Below, piece after piece: positions 35,528 to 42,786 of a stretch of 64,000 bases of DNA. Made by a program: the position numbers and the translations under genes. The notes under the pieces are model-generated. The model was not told where the DNA came from and did not search any database. It worked only from the letters and a program-made list of their open reading frames with translations. This DNA comes from Halomonas sp. HL-48. GTDB lineage: Bacteria > Pseudomonadota > Gammaproteobacteria > Pseudomonadales > Halomonadaceae. Numbering within the stretch: the first letter of the stretch is position 1; every line of letters starts with the position of its first letter. The stretch covers positions 62,001 through 126,000 of the forward strand of contig NZ_LJZS01000004.1 of the NCBI RefSeq assembly GCF_001314875.1. Direction: 5' to 3'.

Positions 35528-36660
35528 TCCAGCTGTTACTCATCGGCGCGGGCCATGCCCACGCCTTCGTATTGGAAGCCTTTGCCCGACACCCCGATGC
35601 CAGCGTAGCCATCACCGTGGTCAGCGACAGTCCCATGGCCGCGTATTCAGGCAGTGTCCCGGCCTGGCTATCGGGCGAATGTTCGCTGCGTGACACCCAG
35701 ATCGACGTTGCGGCACTCTGCCAGCGGGCAGGCGCGCAGTTTGTGTCTTCACCGGCGGTGGCCATTGACAGCAAAGCGCGCCACGTCACCTTGGCCAACG
35801 GCGAGACGCTGCACTTTGACGTGGCCTCGCTCAATGTCGGCTCGACCCTGGCGTTGCCCACGCAGCATGGCGACCACCTTCCGCATCTGCTGGCCATGCG
35901 TCCGCTCAGCTCGTTGCATCATCGCTGGCAGGCGCTGTGCGATGATATCGAACGGCTCCCCCAGGGCGGCCACCAGCGCGTGGTGAGCGTCGGGGGCGGG
36001 GCAGCAGGCTGTGAAACCTTGCTGAGCGTACTGGCCCAGGTGCGCCACCAACGCCCGGATATCCACTGGTCGGGGCATGTGCTCAGCGCCTCGCAGACGC
36101 TGCTGCCCGACGCCGGTCGGCTGCCCCGCTGGCTGACCCGGCGCGCGTTAGCCAGGGCAGGCATTCAGCTGCATCTCCGGCAGCGCGGGGCCTCACTGTT
36201 GGAGGGCGGTGTCGCCACCACCCAGGGCGGCTTCATCGCCGCCGACATCGTGCTGTGGGCTACCGGGGCGGTCGGCCACGACTGGCTTTCCAACACCCAA
36301 CTGCCGCTGGACGCTCAGGGGTTTATCCGCGTAGAAAAGACGCTGGAAGTCGCGGGACAGCCGGGGATCTTTGCCGCTGGCGACTGCGCCGCCTGCGACC
36401 CACCCCTGCCCAACGCCGGGGTATATGCGGTACGCATGGGACCCCATCTGGCCGACAGCCTGCGCCGCGCTTGCCACGGCGAGTCACTCACCGAATGGCA
36501 GCCCCCAGCACGCGTCCTCGCGCTGATCGGCACCGGCGACGGTCGCGCCATCGCCAGTCGAGGCGCCCTGGGCGTTTCGGGCAGGTGGGTGTGGAAATGG
36601 AAAAAGCGGATCGATGCGCGCTTTCTAGCCCGCTTCAATCCGCCTTTTGAAGACCAATGA
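35524..36660 (+). CDS. NDH-2-like FAD oxidoreductase (SelD N-terminal domain-like, TIGR03169)
   Basis: 378 residues. FAD-binding start LLLIGAGHAHAFVLEAFARHP, SPMAAYSGSVPAWLSGE, a second nucleotide loop VVSVGGGAAGCET and FAAGDCAA. This matches the oxidoreductase domain that in some bacteria is fused to the N-terminus of selenophosphate synthetase SelD; no SelD domain or gene is present here. No redox-active CxxC is visible, so it probably passes electrons from NAD(P)H to a quinone or small molecule. It overlaps the preceding fusion gene by ATGA and closes the packed run. Confidence 0.83.
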   Translation: MIQLLLIGAGHAHAFVLEAFARHPDASVAITVVSDSPMAAYSGSVPAWLSGECSLRDTQIDVAALCQRAGAQFVSSPAVAIDSKARHVTLANGETLHFDVASLNVGSTLALPTQHGDHLPHLLAMRPLSSLHHRWQALCDDIERLPQGGHQRVVSVGGGAAGCETLLSVLAQVRHQRPDIHWSGHVLSASQTLLPDAGRLPRWLTRRALARAGIQLHLRQRGASLLEGGVATTQGGFIAADIVLWATGAVGHDWLSNTQLPLDAQGFIRVEKTLEVAGQPGIFAAGDCAACDPPLPNAGVYAVRMGPHLADSLRRACHGESLTEWQPPARVLALIGTGDGRAIASRGALGVSGRWVWKWKKRIDARFLARFNPPFEDQ

Positions 36661-36702
36661 CTGCCGTGGAAGGCTAACTGAAAAGCCGCCACGCCATCGA
36701 GG

Positions 36703-37164
36703 CTAGTTCGATTCTCGCCAGCCACCCAGTACCCGGCTATCCGGGCCAAAAATCACCAGCCGGTCATGGTCGATCAAGTAGCGATAGGCGTTCTCGAGCA
36801 TGTCCGTTATCCGCTGCGCGTCTTCCTGGTTGGGGCACGCTTTACGCGTGGTGGATAGCTCACTTATTTCGATACGCTGGCTATCGCCCAGCCGAGCCTT
36901 ACCGGTAAACCGATTACAGCCGTCGTGGCCGCTAACCCGACCGTCCCGGTCGATTTCAAAAAAGGGCGTCTCCGGCATCGACAGCCGTTCATTGGTACCC
37001 ACCAGCAGTAGATCCCAGCGCTGCTCGACGACCGGCCCGGAAAGCGAGTCGCTGCTCGTCGCGTCCTCTGGCGATGAGCTTGGGCCTGGCGCACTGCTGC
37101 AGGCGCTGAGCAGCAGTGCGACCGGGGCCAGCCAAAGGCATAATCGCCCGCCTTTCATGGTCAT
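36703..37164 (-). CDS. META-domain lipoprotein (HslJ-like)
   Basis: 153 residues. Lipoprotein signal peptide with lipobox LLLSAC near residue 22. A Ser/Pro-rich linker is followed by a META domain: RWDLLLVGTNERL, FFEIDRDGRVSGHDGCNRFTG and ISELSTTRKACPNQ. META/HslJ proteins are small envelope proteins linked to stress such as novobiocin tolerance in E. coli; the role here is unknown. A GGAAGG ribosome site precedes ATG 37164. It follows gloA after 23 bases on the same strand. Confidence 0.85.
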   Translation of the reverse strand: MTMKGGRLCLWLAPVALLLSACSSAPGPSSSPEDATSSDSLSGPVVEQRWDLLLVGTNERLSMPETPFFEIDRDGRVSGHDGCNRFTGKARLGDSQRIEISELSTTRKACPNQEDAQRITDMLENAYRYLIDHDRLVIFGPDSRVLGGWRESN

Positions 37165-37187
37165 GATGAACCTTCCTTGTGTGATGA

Positions 37188-37628
37188 TTACCAGCTACCG
37201 GTATTTTCCATCGACGCCCAGGGCTCCTGGGGCGCCAGCGCGTCGCCTTTTTGTAACAGCTCGACGGAGATGCCATCCGGCGACTTGACGAAGGCCATGT
37301 GACCGTCCCGCGGCGGGCGGTTGATGGTGACGCCATTGTCCGCAAGCTTCTGGCACAGCGCGTAGATGTCATCGACACGGTAGGCCAGGTGACCGAAATT
37401 GCGCCCGCCGGTATATTCTTCCGGGTCCCAGTTGTAGGTCAGCTCAAGCTCCGGGGCCGTCAGCCGCGCTGAGCGTTCCTCGTCGTCGGGGGCGGCGAGA
37501 AACACCAGCGTAAAGCGGCCTTTGTCGTTTTCCTTGCGACGCACTTCCTTGAGGCCCAGCAGCTCGCAGTAAAAGTGCAGCGAAGCGTCTAGATCGCTGA
37601 CGCGAACCATGGTGTGTAGGTATTGCAT
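37188..37628 (-). CDS. gloA: Lactoylglutathione lyase (glyoxalase I)
   Basis: 146 residues, the usual size of the short Ni/Co-type enzyme. Converts the methylglyoxal-glutathione adduct to S-lactoylglutathione. Metal ligands fit His5 ([10 protein letters not shown]), Glu in [12 protein letters not shown], His in [10 protein letters not shown] and Glu in [10 protein letters not shown]. Strong similarity throughout ([17 protein letters not shown]). Probably co-transcribed with the META lipoprotein. Confidence 0.95.
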   Translation of the reverse strand: MQYLHTMVRVSDLDASLHFYCELLGLKEVRRKENDKGRFTLVFLAAPDDEERSARLTAPELELTYNWDPEEYTGGRNFGHLAYRVDDIYALCQKLADNGVTINRPPRDGHMAFVKSPDGISVELLQKGDALAPQEPWASMENTGSW

Positions 37629-37828
37629 GCATCTCTCCTGATGGGGTCATGTGACGATAGTGACATAAAACGCATGCGCCAAGCTTAGCATTCCTGTTGC
37701 CGTCTTGCGGCCAGGGCGCTGGCTCGGTTGTCACGCCGATTGCGCGTATTAATTAGACAACAGTCTTACATGAGAATACTTTATTCACAATCATGTGCAA
37801 TTAGTGTCACTTTAACGGGGGAGACAAC

Positions 37829-38911
37829 GTGGATTCAGTCACACAGGCGGTGCTGGGCGCGGCAGTGGGCGGCGCCGTATTGGGGCGACGACTGGGGCGC
37901 AAGGCCGTACTGATGGGGGCGCTGCTGGGCACCCTGCCGGACCTGGACGTGGCGCTCGACTACGGCGATGCGGTGGCCAACGTCACCGAGCACCGTGGCT
38001 TCAGTCATTCGCTTTTCGTGCTCACCGGCCTGGCCGCGTTGTTAAGCGTGGTGAGCGCGCGGCTGGCCCCCGCCCGGGATATTTCACTCGCCCGCTGGGG
38101 CGCCTTCTTTGGACTGATTCTGATCAGCCACCCGCTTCTGGATGCCTTGACCGCCTACGGCACACAGCTGCTGTGGCCGCTTACGACCCCGCCGGTCGCC
38201 TGGCCGCTGGTCTTCATCATCGACCCGTTTTACTCGCTGCCACTGCTGGTCTGCCTGATCACCGCGTTAGTGACCCGCCGGGTCAGGCGCTGGTGCGGCT
38301 GGGGCCTGGCGATATCCAGCCTGTATCTGGTGATGTCTGTTGGCGCCAAGCTCAGCGTTGAACACAAACTCGCGCCGGTGCTCGCCGAACAGGGGCTCGA
38401 CACGGCGCCCCGCCTGGTACAGCCGACGCCGTTCAACATCCTGCTCTGGCGGGCCACCGTGGTCGACGGTGATCGCTACTATGAAAGCCTGGTGAGCCTG
38501 TTGGATGGCGATGCTTCGCCGACCCTGGAGCCGCTACGCCGCGGCGCGGCGCTGGAAGGCGCCGCCCTCGACAGTCACGCAGGGCAGCGGCTTGCGTGGT
38601 TTGCCGGGCCGTTTCTGCGCTACGAGATGCGCCTGATCGAGGATAAGCTCACCTTGATCGCGACCGACCTGCGCCTGGGGTTTCCCGGGTTTCATCCGTT
38701 CAGCTTCACCCTCGCCACCCGCGAGAACGCCGAGTGGCAGCCGGTCGACCCTACCGCCGAAATTGGCAGCGAGCGGGGCGTTCAGCTCACCACGCTATCG
38801 CGCCTGACGGCACGCGCGCTGGGCGAGCGTGACGCACTTTGCGCCACGGCCTTCGTGTCGGCTGAGTGGCAGCTTCAGCCGCTCGCCCTGCCTTGCTCAC
38901 CTGCCCCCTAG
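37829..38911 (+). CDS. DUF457 membrane-bound metal-dependent hydrolase (YdjM-like)
   Basis: 360 residues. N-terminal half with about five membrane helices and the family's metal motifs: MDSVTQAVLGAAVGG, GTLPDLDVALDYGD, HRGFSHSLFVL and SHPLLDALTAYGTQLLWPL. A C-terminal soluble region of ~170 residues follows. Enzymatic substrate unknown. The GTG start has GGGGGAG 5 bases upstream. No LexA box was seen in the short upstream region, unlike E. coli ydjM. Its TAG stop shares CTAG with the convergent lipoprotein stop. Confidence 0.85.
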   Translation: MDSVTQAVLGAAVGGAVLGRRLGRKAVLMGALLGTLPDLDVALDYGDAVANVTEHRGFSHSLFVLTGLAALLSVVSARLAPARDISLARWGAFFGLILISHPLLDALTAYGTQLLWPLTTPPVAWPLVFIIDPFYSLPLLVCLITALVTRRVRRWCGWGLAISSLYLVMSVGAKLSVEHKLAPVLAEQGLDTAPRLVQPTPFNILLWRATVVDGDRYYESLVSLLDGDASPTLEPLRRGAALEGAALDSHAGQRLAWFAGPFLRYEMRLIEDKLTLIATDLRLGFPGFHPFSFTLATRENAEWQPVDPTAEIGSERGVQLTTLSRLTARALGERDALCATAFVSAEWQLQPLALPCSPAP

Positions 38912-39645
38912 GCCGAGGGCGCGATTCCCTGACCGCAGCCGCTGTACTGCTCACCGTCCACGGTTAGAGTGACACGCGCCGGGAAGGGATGGCCACTCAT
39001 GCCGTCGAAGCAGGCACCGGCTTCGATGCGTACCCGAAAAAATTCGTCGTCATCGGCATTTTCCAGCACCACGCGCCCGGCGTCGTTATCCATGACGCTG
39101 ACCATGTAAGGCAGCGTCTCCTCGTTTTCCCCGTACTGGGTCGACAGGGTGAGCTTGGGCGAATCATGGGCCAGCTCGACCGTCCAACCAGGTTCGTTGC
39201 CCTGCCCCCGGAACATTACGCCTGGGTGGTCTTCGCGGGTCAGGGCGTCACGGCTGGCGGCCAGCTCGCACTTGAGCTGGCCGCGGGGCGTTTCGACCAT
39301 GGCTTGCTCGCCGCGATTCCAGAAGCTGATGTCGCCGTCCTGATATCGCGCACCGCTGGCCACGACGGCCTGGGGCAGGCGCCAGGCGCCGTGCAGCGAC
39401 CATAGCCGCAGTATTTCGCCGTCGACGGCGGTCACCAGGTGCTGGCTCGCCGGGCTACAGTGCCAAGCCTCGAAGGCATCCGCCTGGCCGGAAAACAGTG
39501 CCGAAGGCAGTAACGGCGCTTTGCTATCCAGCGAAGCATCGTCGTCTGAAAGCCCAGCGCTCGAGGTCGGCTCCAGCGCCGCGCAGCCGCCGATCGCTAC
39601 AATAGCAGCACCTAATACAACAAGCCTTACGGCGGGAATGGTCAT
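38908..39645 (-). CDS. Lipoprotein with MliC-like and COG3650 domains
   Basis: 245 residues. Lipobox AIGGC near residue 20. Residues ~55-130 resemble the MliC/PliC lysozyme-inhibitor fold (EAWHCSPASQHLVTAV... ARYQDGDISFWNRGEQAMVETPRGQLKCEL). Residues ~140-240 match the COG3650 family (FRGQGNEPGWTVEL, ACFDGMSGHPFPARVTLTVDG, YSGCGQ). It may protect peptidoglycan from lysozyme, by analogy only. It shares its stop-codon bases with the convergent DUF457 gene. Confidence 0.8.
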   Translation of the reverse strand: MTIPAVRLVVLGAAIVAIGGCAALEPTSSAGLSDDDASLDSKAPLLPSALFSGQADAFEAWHCSPASQHLVTAVDGEILRLWSLHGAWRLPQAVVASGARYQDGDISFWNRGEQAMVETPRGQLKCELAASRDALTREDHPGVMFRGQGNEPGWTVELAHDSPKLTLSTQYGENEETLPYMVSVMDNDAGRVVLENADDDEFFRVRIEAGACFDGMSGHPFPARVTLTVDGEQYSGCGQGIAPSA

Positions 39646-39678
39646 GGCAACAGGCTCCTGAGATAACGGGTGGGCAAC

Positions 39679-40179
39679 TTAGTGACGTTTGAAGGCATGT
39701 AAATCTTGGGGGTCGAAACGGTCGACCTCCGTGGGCAAACCGAGGGCAGCCCGGTGCTCACGAATGCGCTGGGGCTCGCCATCATCGCCTGGCGCGCGGC
39801 CATTGAACTCGGCAAGCTGCGCCAGGCCCTGGTGATAAAAGGCCAGAATATCCAGCGCCGTGCGGTTGTCCTCGCCCGTCGCCTGGCGAAGCGCCGGCAG
39901 ATGGCCGTTGATCCGCGACAGATGCTGCTTGAGCTGCCAGACATAGCCGACTTCCTGCATCCAGGGGCGATCGCGTAACGCCGCAAACAGCGCGCTGGTG
40001 GCGAGCAACCCGAGCACGCCGCCCAGGAGGTTGAGCCATAGGCTCTGGCCGAAGGCAGTGGTGAGCAGCATGGCAAACAACAGCCCGAAAATCAGCAGTT
40101 GCCCGGCCATGATAAAGGTGATCATACGCGCCTTGCGGCGGTAGCTCGTGGGGTCGTGCGGCTCCAGGGTGAAGACCAT
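39679..40179 (-). CDS. DUF3087 family membrane protein
   Basis: 166 residues with two adjacent membrane helices near residues 20-65 (MITFIMAGQLLIFGLLFAML and LNLLGGVLGLLATSALFAAL). The rest is soluble and helical, with LDILAFYHQGLAQLAEFNGR. This matches an uncharacterised gammaproteobacterial family. I start at ATG 40179, which has GAGG 6 bases upstream, rather than ATG 40197. It precedes the lipoprotein gene by 33 bases. Confidence 0.85.
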   Translation of the reverse strand: MVFTLEPHDPTSYRRKARMITFIMAGQLLIFGLLFAMLLTTAFGQSLWLNLLGGVLGLLATSALFAALRDRPWMQEVGYVWQLKQHLSRINGHLPALRQATGEDNRTALDILAFYHQGLAQLAEFNGRAPGDDGEPQRIREHRAALGLPTEVDRFDPQDLHAFKRH

Positions 40180-40264
40180 GGCCAACCTCGCAGGCATAAA
40201 AAGTGAAGGACGTGCCTATGATACGGGGCTGGCCAGGGCAAACAAGTCATAGCGTTCGTCGCTT

Positions 40265-40359
40265 CCCAGGACAAGTTTCCGCAAGGGCGCTGTAGACCCA
40301 TCCATGGGCGCTACTTTCGCCATCCATGGCGAAAGACCCTTGCTTTAACTTGTCCTGGG
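40265..40359. repeat. Nested inverted-repeat element (palindromic repeat, MITE/REP-like)
   Basis: A 95-base element: outer arms CCCAGGACAAGTT (40265-40277) and AACTTGTCCTGGG (40347-40359) are perfect complements, second arms CAAGGG (40282-40287) and CCCTTG (40337-40342) likewise. Inside are two smaller palindromes, CCCATCCATGGG (40297-40308) and CTTTCGCCATCCATGGCGAAAG (40314-40335). It could fold into a cruciform with two side hairpins. It lies between DUF3087 and aroG, after the aroG stop. Its symmetry suggests a mobile or dispersed repeat; only one copy was seen in this window. Confidence 0.7.
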
Positions 40360-40383
40360 CATCTCGCCCGTGTGTTTCATTTC

Positions 40384-41445
40384 CTACGACAAGCGTTCCG
40401 CGGCGGTCTTCAACAGATGCTCGGTGGTTTCCCAGCCGACGCAAGCGTCGGTGACCGAGACGCCGTAACGTAAAGCGCCGGGTTTTAGCGGCTGCTTGCC
40501 TTCGAACAGGTGACTTTCCAGCATCAGCGCCACCAGATTGGCATCGCCTGCCTGGCGCTGGGCCAGCACGTCGAGCATCACCTCGCTTTGGCGGCGGTGG
40601 TCCTTGCGCGCGTTGGCGTGGCTGCAGTCGACCATCAGACGGGGATTCTGCCCCGCCTCGCGCAGCGTGTTGACCGCCGCGCGCACGTGGTTGGCCTGGT
40701 AATTGGGCTCGCCGTGGCCGCCGCGCAGCACCACATGGGTATGCGGGTTGCCGGCCGTCTGCTGCATGACTGGGCGACCTTCATCGTCGAGCGCAAACCG
40801 CTGATGCGAATGCGCCGCCGCCTGCATGGCGTCGACCGCCACCTGAATATCGCCGCTGGTGGCGTTCTTGAAGCCGACCGCCGCGGCGAGGTCGCTGGCA
40901 AGCTCCCGGTGCAGCTGCGATTCGGTGGTGCGCGCGCCGATCGCTACCCAGCTCAGGACATCTTCCAGATAAGGCGCCAGCATCGGCTGGAGCAGCTCGG
41001 TGGCCACCGGCAAACCGCGACGTGCCACGCCCTGCATCACGTCGCGGGATAGCGCGAGGCCCTTGGGCATGTCACCGCGACCGTTCAACTGCGGGTCATA
41101 GGCCAGACCTTTCCAGCCAACCGTGGTGCGGGGTTTTTCGACGTACACCCGCATGACCGGCAGAAGCCGCTCGCTGACCTCCTCGCTCAAGGCGGCCAGA
41201 CGGTCGGCGTATTCGAGCGCGGCGTCGGGGTCGTGCACCGAGCAGGGGCCGACCACCACCAGAAGACGATCGTCCTGACCGGTCAGGATGCGCTGAACCG
41301 CGCGCCGTTGATCGGCTATCTGCGCTGCGAGCGCGGTATCCATGGGCAGCTGGGCGTGTAATTCAGACGGCGTGGGCAGCCGCATCGTCGTCGAATCCTG
41401 CGAGGTGGACGGCGTATTGCGCATGGCGCTGACGGTGGCATTCAT
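40384..41445 (-). CDS. aroG: 3-deoxy-7-phosphoheptulonate (DAHP) synthase, class I
   Basis: 353 residues. First step of the shikimate pathway: phosphoenolpyruvate plus erythrose 4-phosphate to DAHP. Family motifs: LLVVVGPCSVHDPDAALEYA, MRVYVEKPRTTVGWKGL, GARTTESQLHRELAS, GFKNATSGD, LRGGHGEPNY, MVDCSHANARKDH and SVTDACVGWETTE, of the AroF/G/H type. ATG 41445 has GGAGAG about 9 bases upstream, inside the small ORF before it. Expression appears to be controlled by the aromatic-rich attenuator described separately. Confidence 0.95.
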   Translation of the reverse strand: MNATVSAMRNTPSTSQDSTTMRLPTPSELHAQLPMDTALAAQIADQRRAVQRILTGQDDRLLVVVGPCSVHDPDAALEYADRLAALSEEVSERLLPVMRVYVEKPRTTVGWKGLAYDPQLNGRGDMPKGLALSRDVMQGVARRGLPVATELLQPMLAPYLEDVLSWVAIGARTTESQLHRELASDLAAAVGFKNATSGDIQVAVDAMQAAAHSHQRFALDDEGRPVMQQTAGNPHTHVVLRGGHGEPNYQANHVRAAVNTLREAGQNPRLMVDCSHANARKDHRRQSEVMLDVLAQRQAGDANLVALMLESHLFEGKQPLKPGALRYGVSVTDACVGWETTEHLLKTAAERLS

Positions 41446-41449
41446 GGGG

Positions 41450-41604
41450 TTAACTCTCCGTAATCGTGGGACATCGTTTGACCAAAAGGCCACCGCTACT
41501 GGCACGGTCGGAGGTGGCAGCTGACACCGACCGCGCGTCGCTAAATCGCCAGGCGTCGTTCAGATAGCGATGTTCACCCGCGAATGGGTAGGCGCGATAG
41601 GTCA
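41450..41604 (-). CDS. Small aromatic-rich ORF directly upstream of aroG (51 codons)
   Basis: 51 residues starting MTYRAYPF with a strong GAGGAG ribosome site 6 bases before the ATG. The first 21 residues include three Tyr, two Phe and one Trp; the rest is Ser/Arg-rich. The stop at 41450 is 4 bases before the aroG ATG, so translation of aroG may be coupled to it. I recognise no family. It lies downstream of the attenuator terminator, so it is read only with aroG. It may be a second leader, or a small protein. Confidence 0.55.
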
Positions 41605-41688
41605 TGGTCAGCTCCTCAATGAAATACCTGTGAATGGATAAAGCGCTCGTCAATGCTGCTTTGCTCACTAATGGTTCGCCTGACACGC

Positions 41689-41722
41689 AAGAAGCCCCGG
41701 GGGTTACCCACCGGGGCTTCTT
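41689..41722 (-). terminator. Attenuator terminator in the aroG leader
   Basis: A perfect 12-bp stem, on the minus strand 5'-AAGAAGCCCCGG (41722-41711) with CCGGGGCTTCTT (41700-41689), around a 10-base loop. CTTCTT gives a short pyrimidine run. It sits 44 bases after the stop of the aromatic leader peptide and 85 bases before the 51-codon ORF. Competing pairings are possible: GTGGG at 41711-41707 with CCCAC at 41744-41740. Confidence 0.75.
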
Positions 41723-41765
41723 CGTTCGGCAGGCAACCCGTGGGGGTGTGCCTGAAAGCGCGACG

Positions 41766-41891
41766 TTAGGCGTCGGCCATCGGCACACCGTTGCTAAACC
41801 AATAGCCATAACCAAAGACGCCAGGCGCACAGCCGCTATCCGCCATCATTGGCAGGCGAAAAGCAGAGAACTGGGCACATGGTGATGACAT
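41766..41891 (-). CDS. Aromatic-rich leader peptide of the aroG attenuator (41 codons)
   Basis: A short frame from ATG 41891 with AGGA 6 bases upstream, 41 residues, ending TAA at 41766. Near its end lies GVFGYGYWFSNG: Phe, Tyr, Tyr, Trp and Phe within seven residues. Immediately after, GGTGTGCC (41789-41782, last codons) can pair with GGCACACC (41752-41745), and the terminator follows. This is the classic leader-peptide attenuation layout: ribosome stalling at scarce charged Phe/Tyr/Trp tRNA would free the alternative pairing and let RNA polymerase reach aroG. Regulation is inferred from structure; the peptide itself is unlikely to have a role. Confidence 0.75.
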   Translation of the reverse strand: MSSPCAQFSAFRLPMMADSGCAPGVFGYGYWFSNGVPMADA

Positions 41892-42014
41892 AAAACGTCC
41901 TGTTATGGTGTGGCTGCAACACGGTGGCAGCGAACGGTCTGGAACACGCTTTTTATCCTGCCTGTATGCGCCGCCAATAGCAACACCCGGCGCGACTTAT
42001 GCTTCCTCGCCGCC

Positions 42015-42752
42015 TTAACGACGCGGCGCGTAGGAGAACACATCGGAGAAAACCCGATCCTCGGCGAGGCCTTTGGGCTCAAGCACGTCCATGCAGGCAT
42101 ACACCATACCGGGAGAGCCAGAGATGAACACGTCCCACTCGCTTGGGTTCATCGACGCCTTTTCAAGCGCCAGGTCGATACGCCCCTGGTGGTGATGGAT
42201 GCGCTCGCCGGGGGCCATCGGCTCGGTCAACGGAAATTCGGTCACGGCCTGAAAATCGACGTTGGGGAAACGCTGCGCCCAGTCGCAGGCCAGGCTTTCC
42301 GCGTACAGGTCACGGTGCTCACGTACCGCCCACCACAGCGAGATCTGCCGCTCGGGCTGATGTTTCAGCGAGGCTTCAATGATCGCTTTCATCTGGGCAA
42401 AGCCGGTACCCGCCGCAATCAGCCATAGCGGGCGTTCGCTCTGGGTATCCAGCACGCAATCGCCGCCGGGCAACCGCACGGTGAGCTGATTGGCGACCTG
42501 GAGCAGCTTGCGCAGTCGCGCCGAATTTTCGCGCTCGGGCCAGTGCTGAATGTGCAGCTCGATAATACCGTCGCCCCGTTCGGCACTGGCGATCGAGAAA
42601 GGCACCCAGGTCGCATCGTCGAGCTTGAGCTCCAGATACTGCCCGGGGGCGTGCTGCATGGCTTCGGCACGCCCTTCAAGGGTGACACCGAATACGTCGG
42701 GATTGAGATCCTCAACGGCCGTAACGTGGCAAGTCAACATCCTTGCGCTCAT
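42015..42752 (-). CDS. fre: NAD(P)H-flavin reductase
   Basis: 245 residues, about the size of E. coli Fre. Ferredoxin-reductase fold: flavin-binding GQYLELKLDDATWVPFSIAS (the R-x-Y-S position is PFSIAS), NAD(P)-binding LIAAGTGFAQMKAIIEA and the C-terminal ISGSPGMVYACMDVL. It reduces free flavins, plausibly supplying FMNH2 for UbiX-UbiD cofactor formation. It follows ubiD after 34 bases on the same strand, the ubiD-fre pairing known in E. coli. ATG 42752 (MSARMLTCHVTAVEDL) is chosen; the longer frame enters ubiD. Confidence 0.93.
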   Translation of the reverse strand: MSARMLTCHVTAVEDLNPDVFGVTLEGRAEAMQHAPGQYLELKLDDATWVPFSIASAERGDGIIELHIQHWPERENSARLRKLLQVANQLTVRLPGGDCVLDTQSERPLWLIAAGTGFAQMKAIIEASLKHQPERQISLWWAVREHRDLYAESLACDWAQRFPNVDFQAVTEFPLTEPMAPGERIHHHQGRIDLALEKASMNPSEWDVFISGSPGMVYACMDVLEPKGLAEDRVFSDVFSYAPRR

Positions 42753-42786
42753 GAAAGCCTCTGTGGTTAAAAAACGGTCTGGAATA

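Noticed and set aside
35524..36660. Selenophosphate synthetase (SelD)
   Set aside because: Only the N-terminal oxidoreductase-like domain is present; no ATP-binding SelD domain and no selA or selB nearby.
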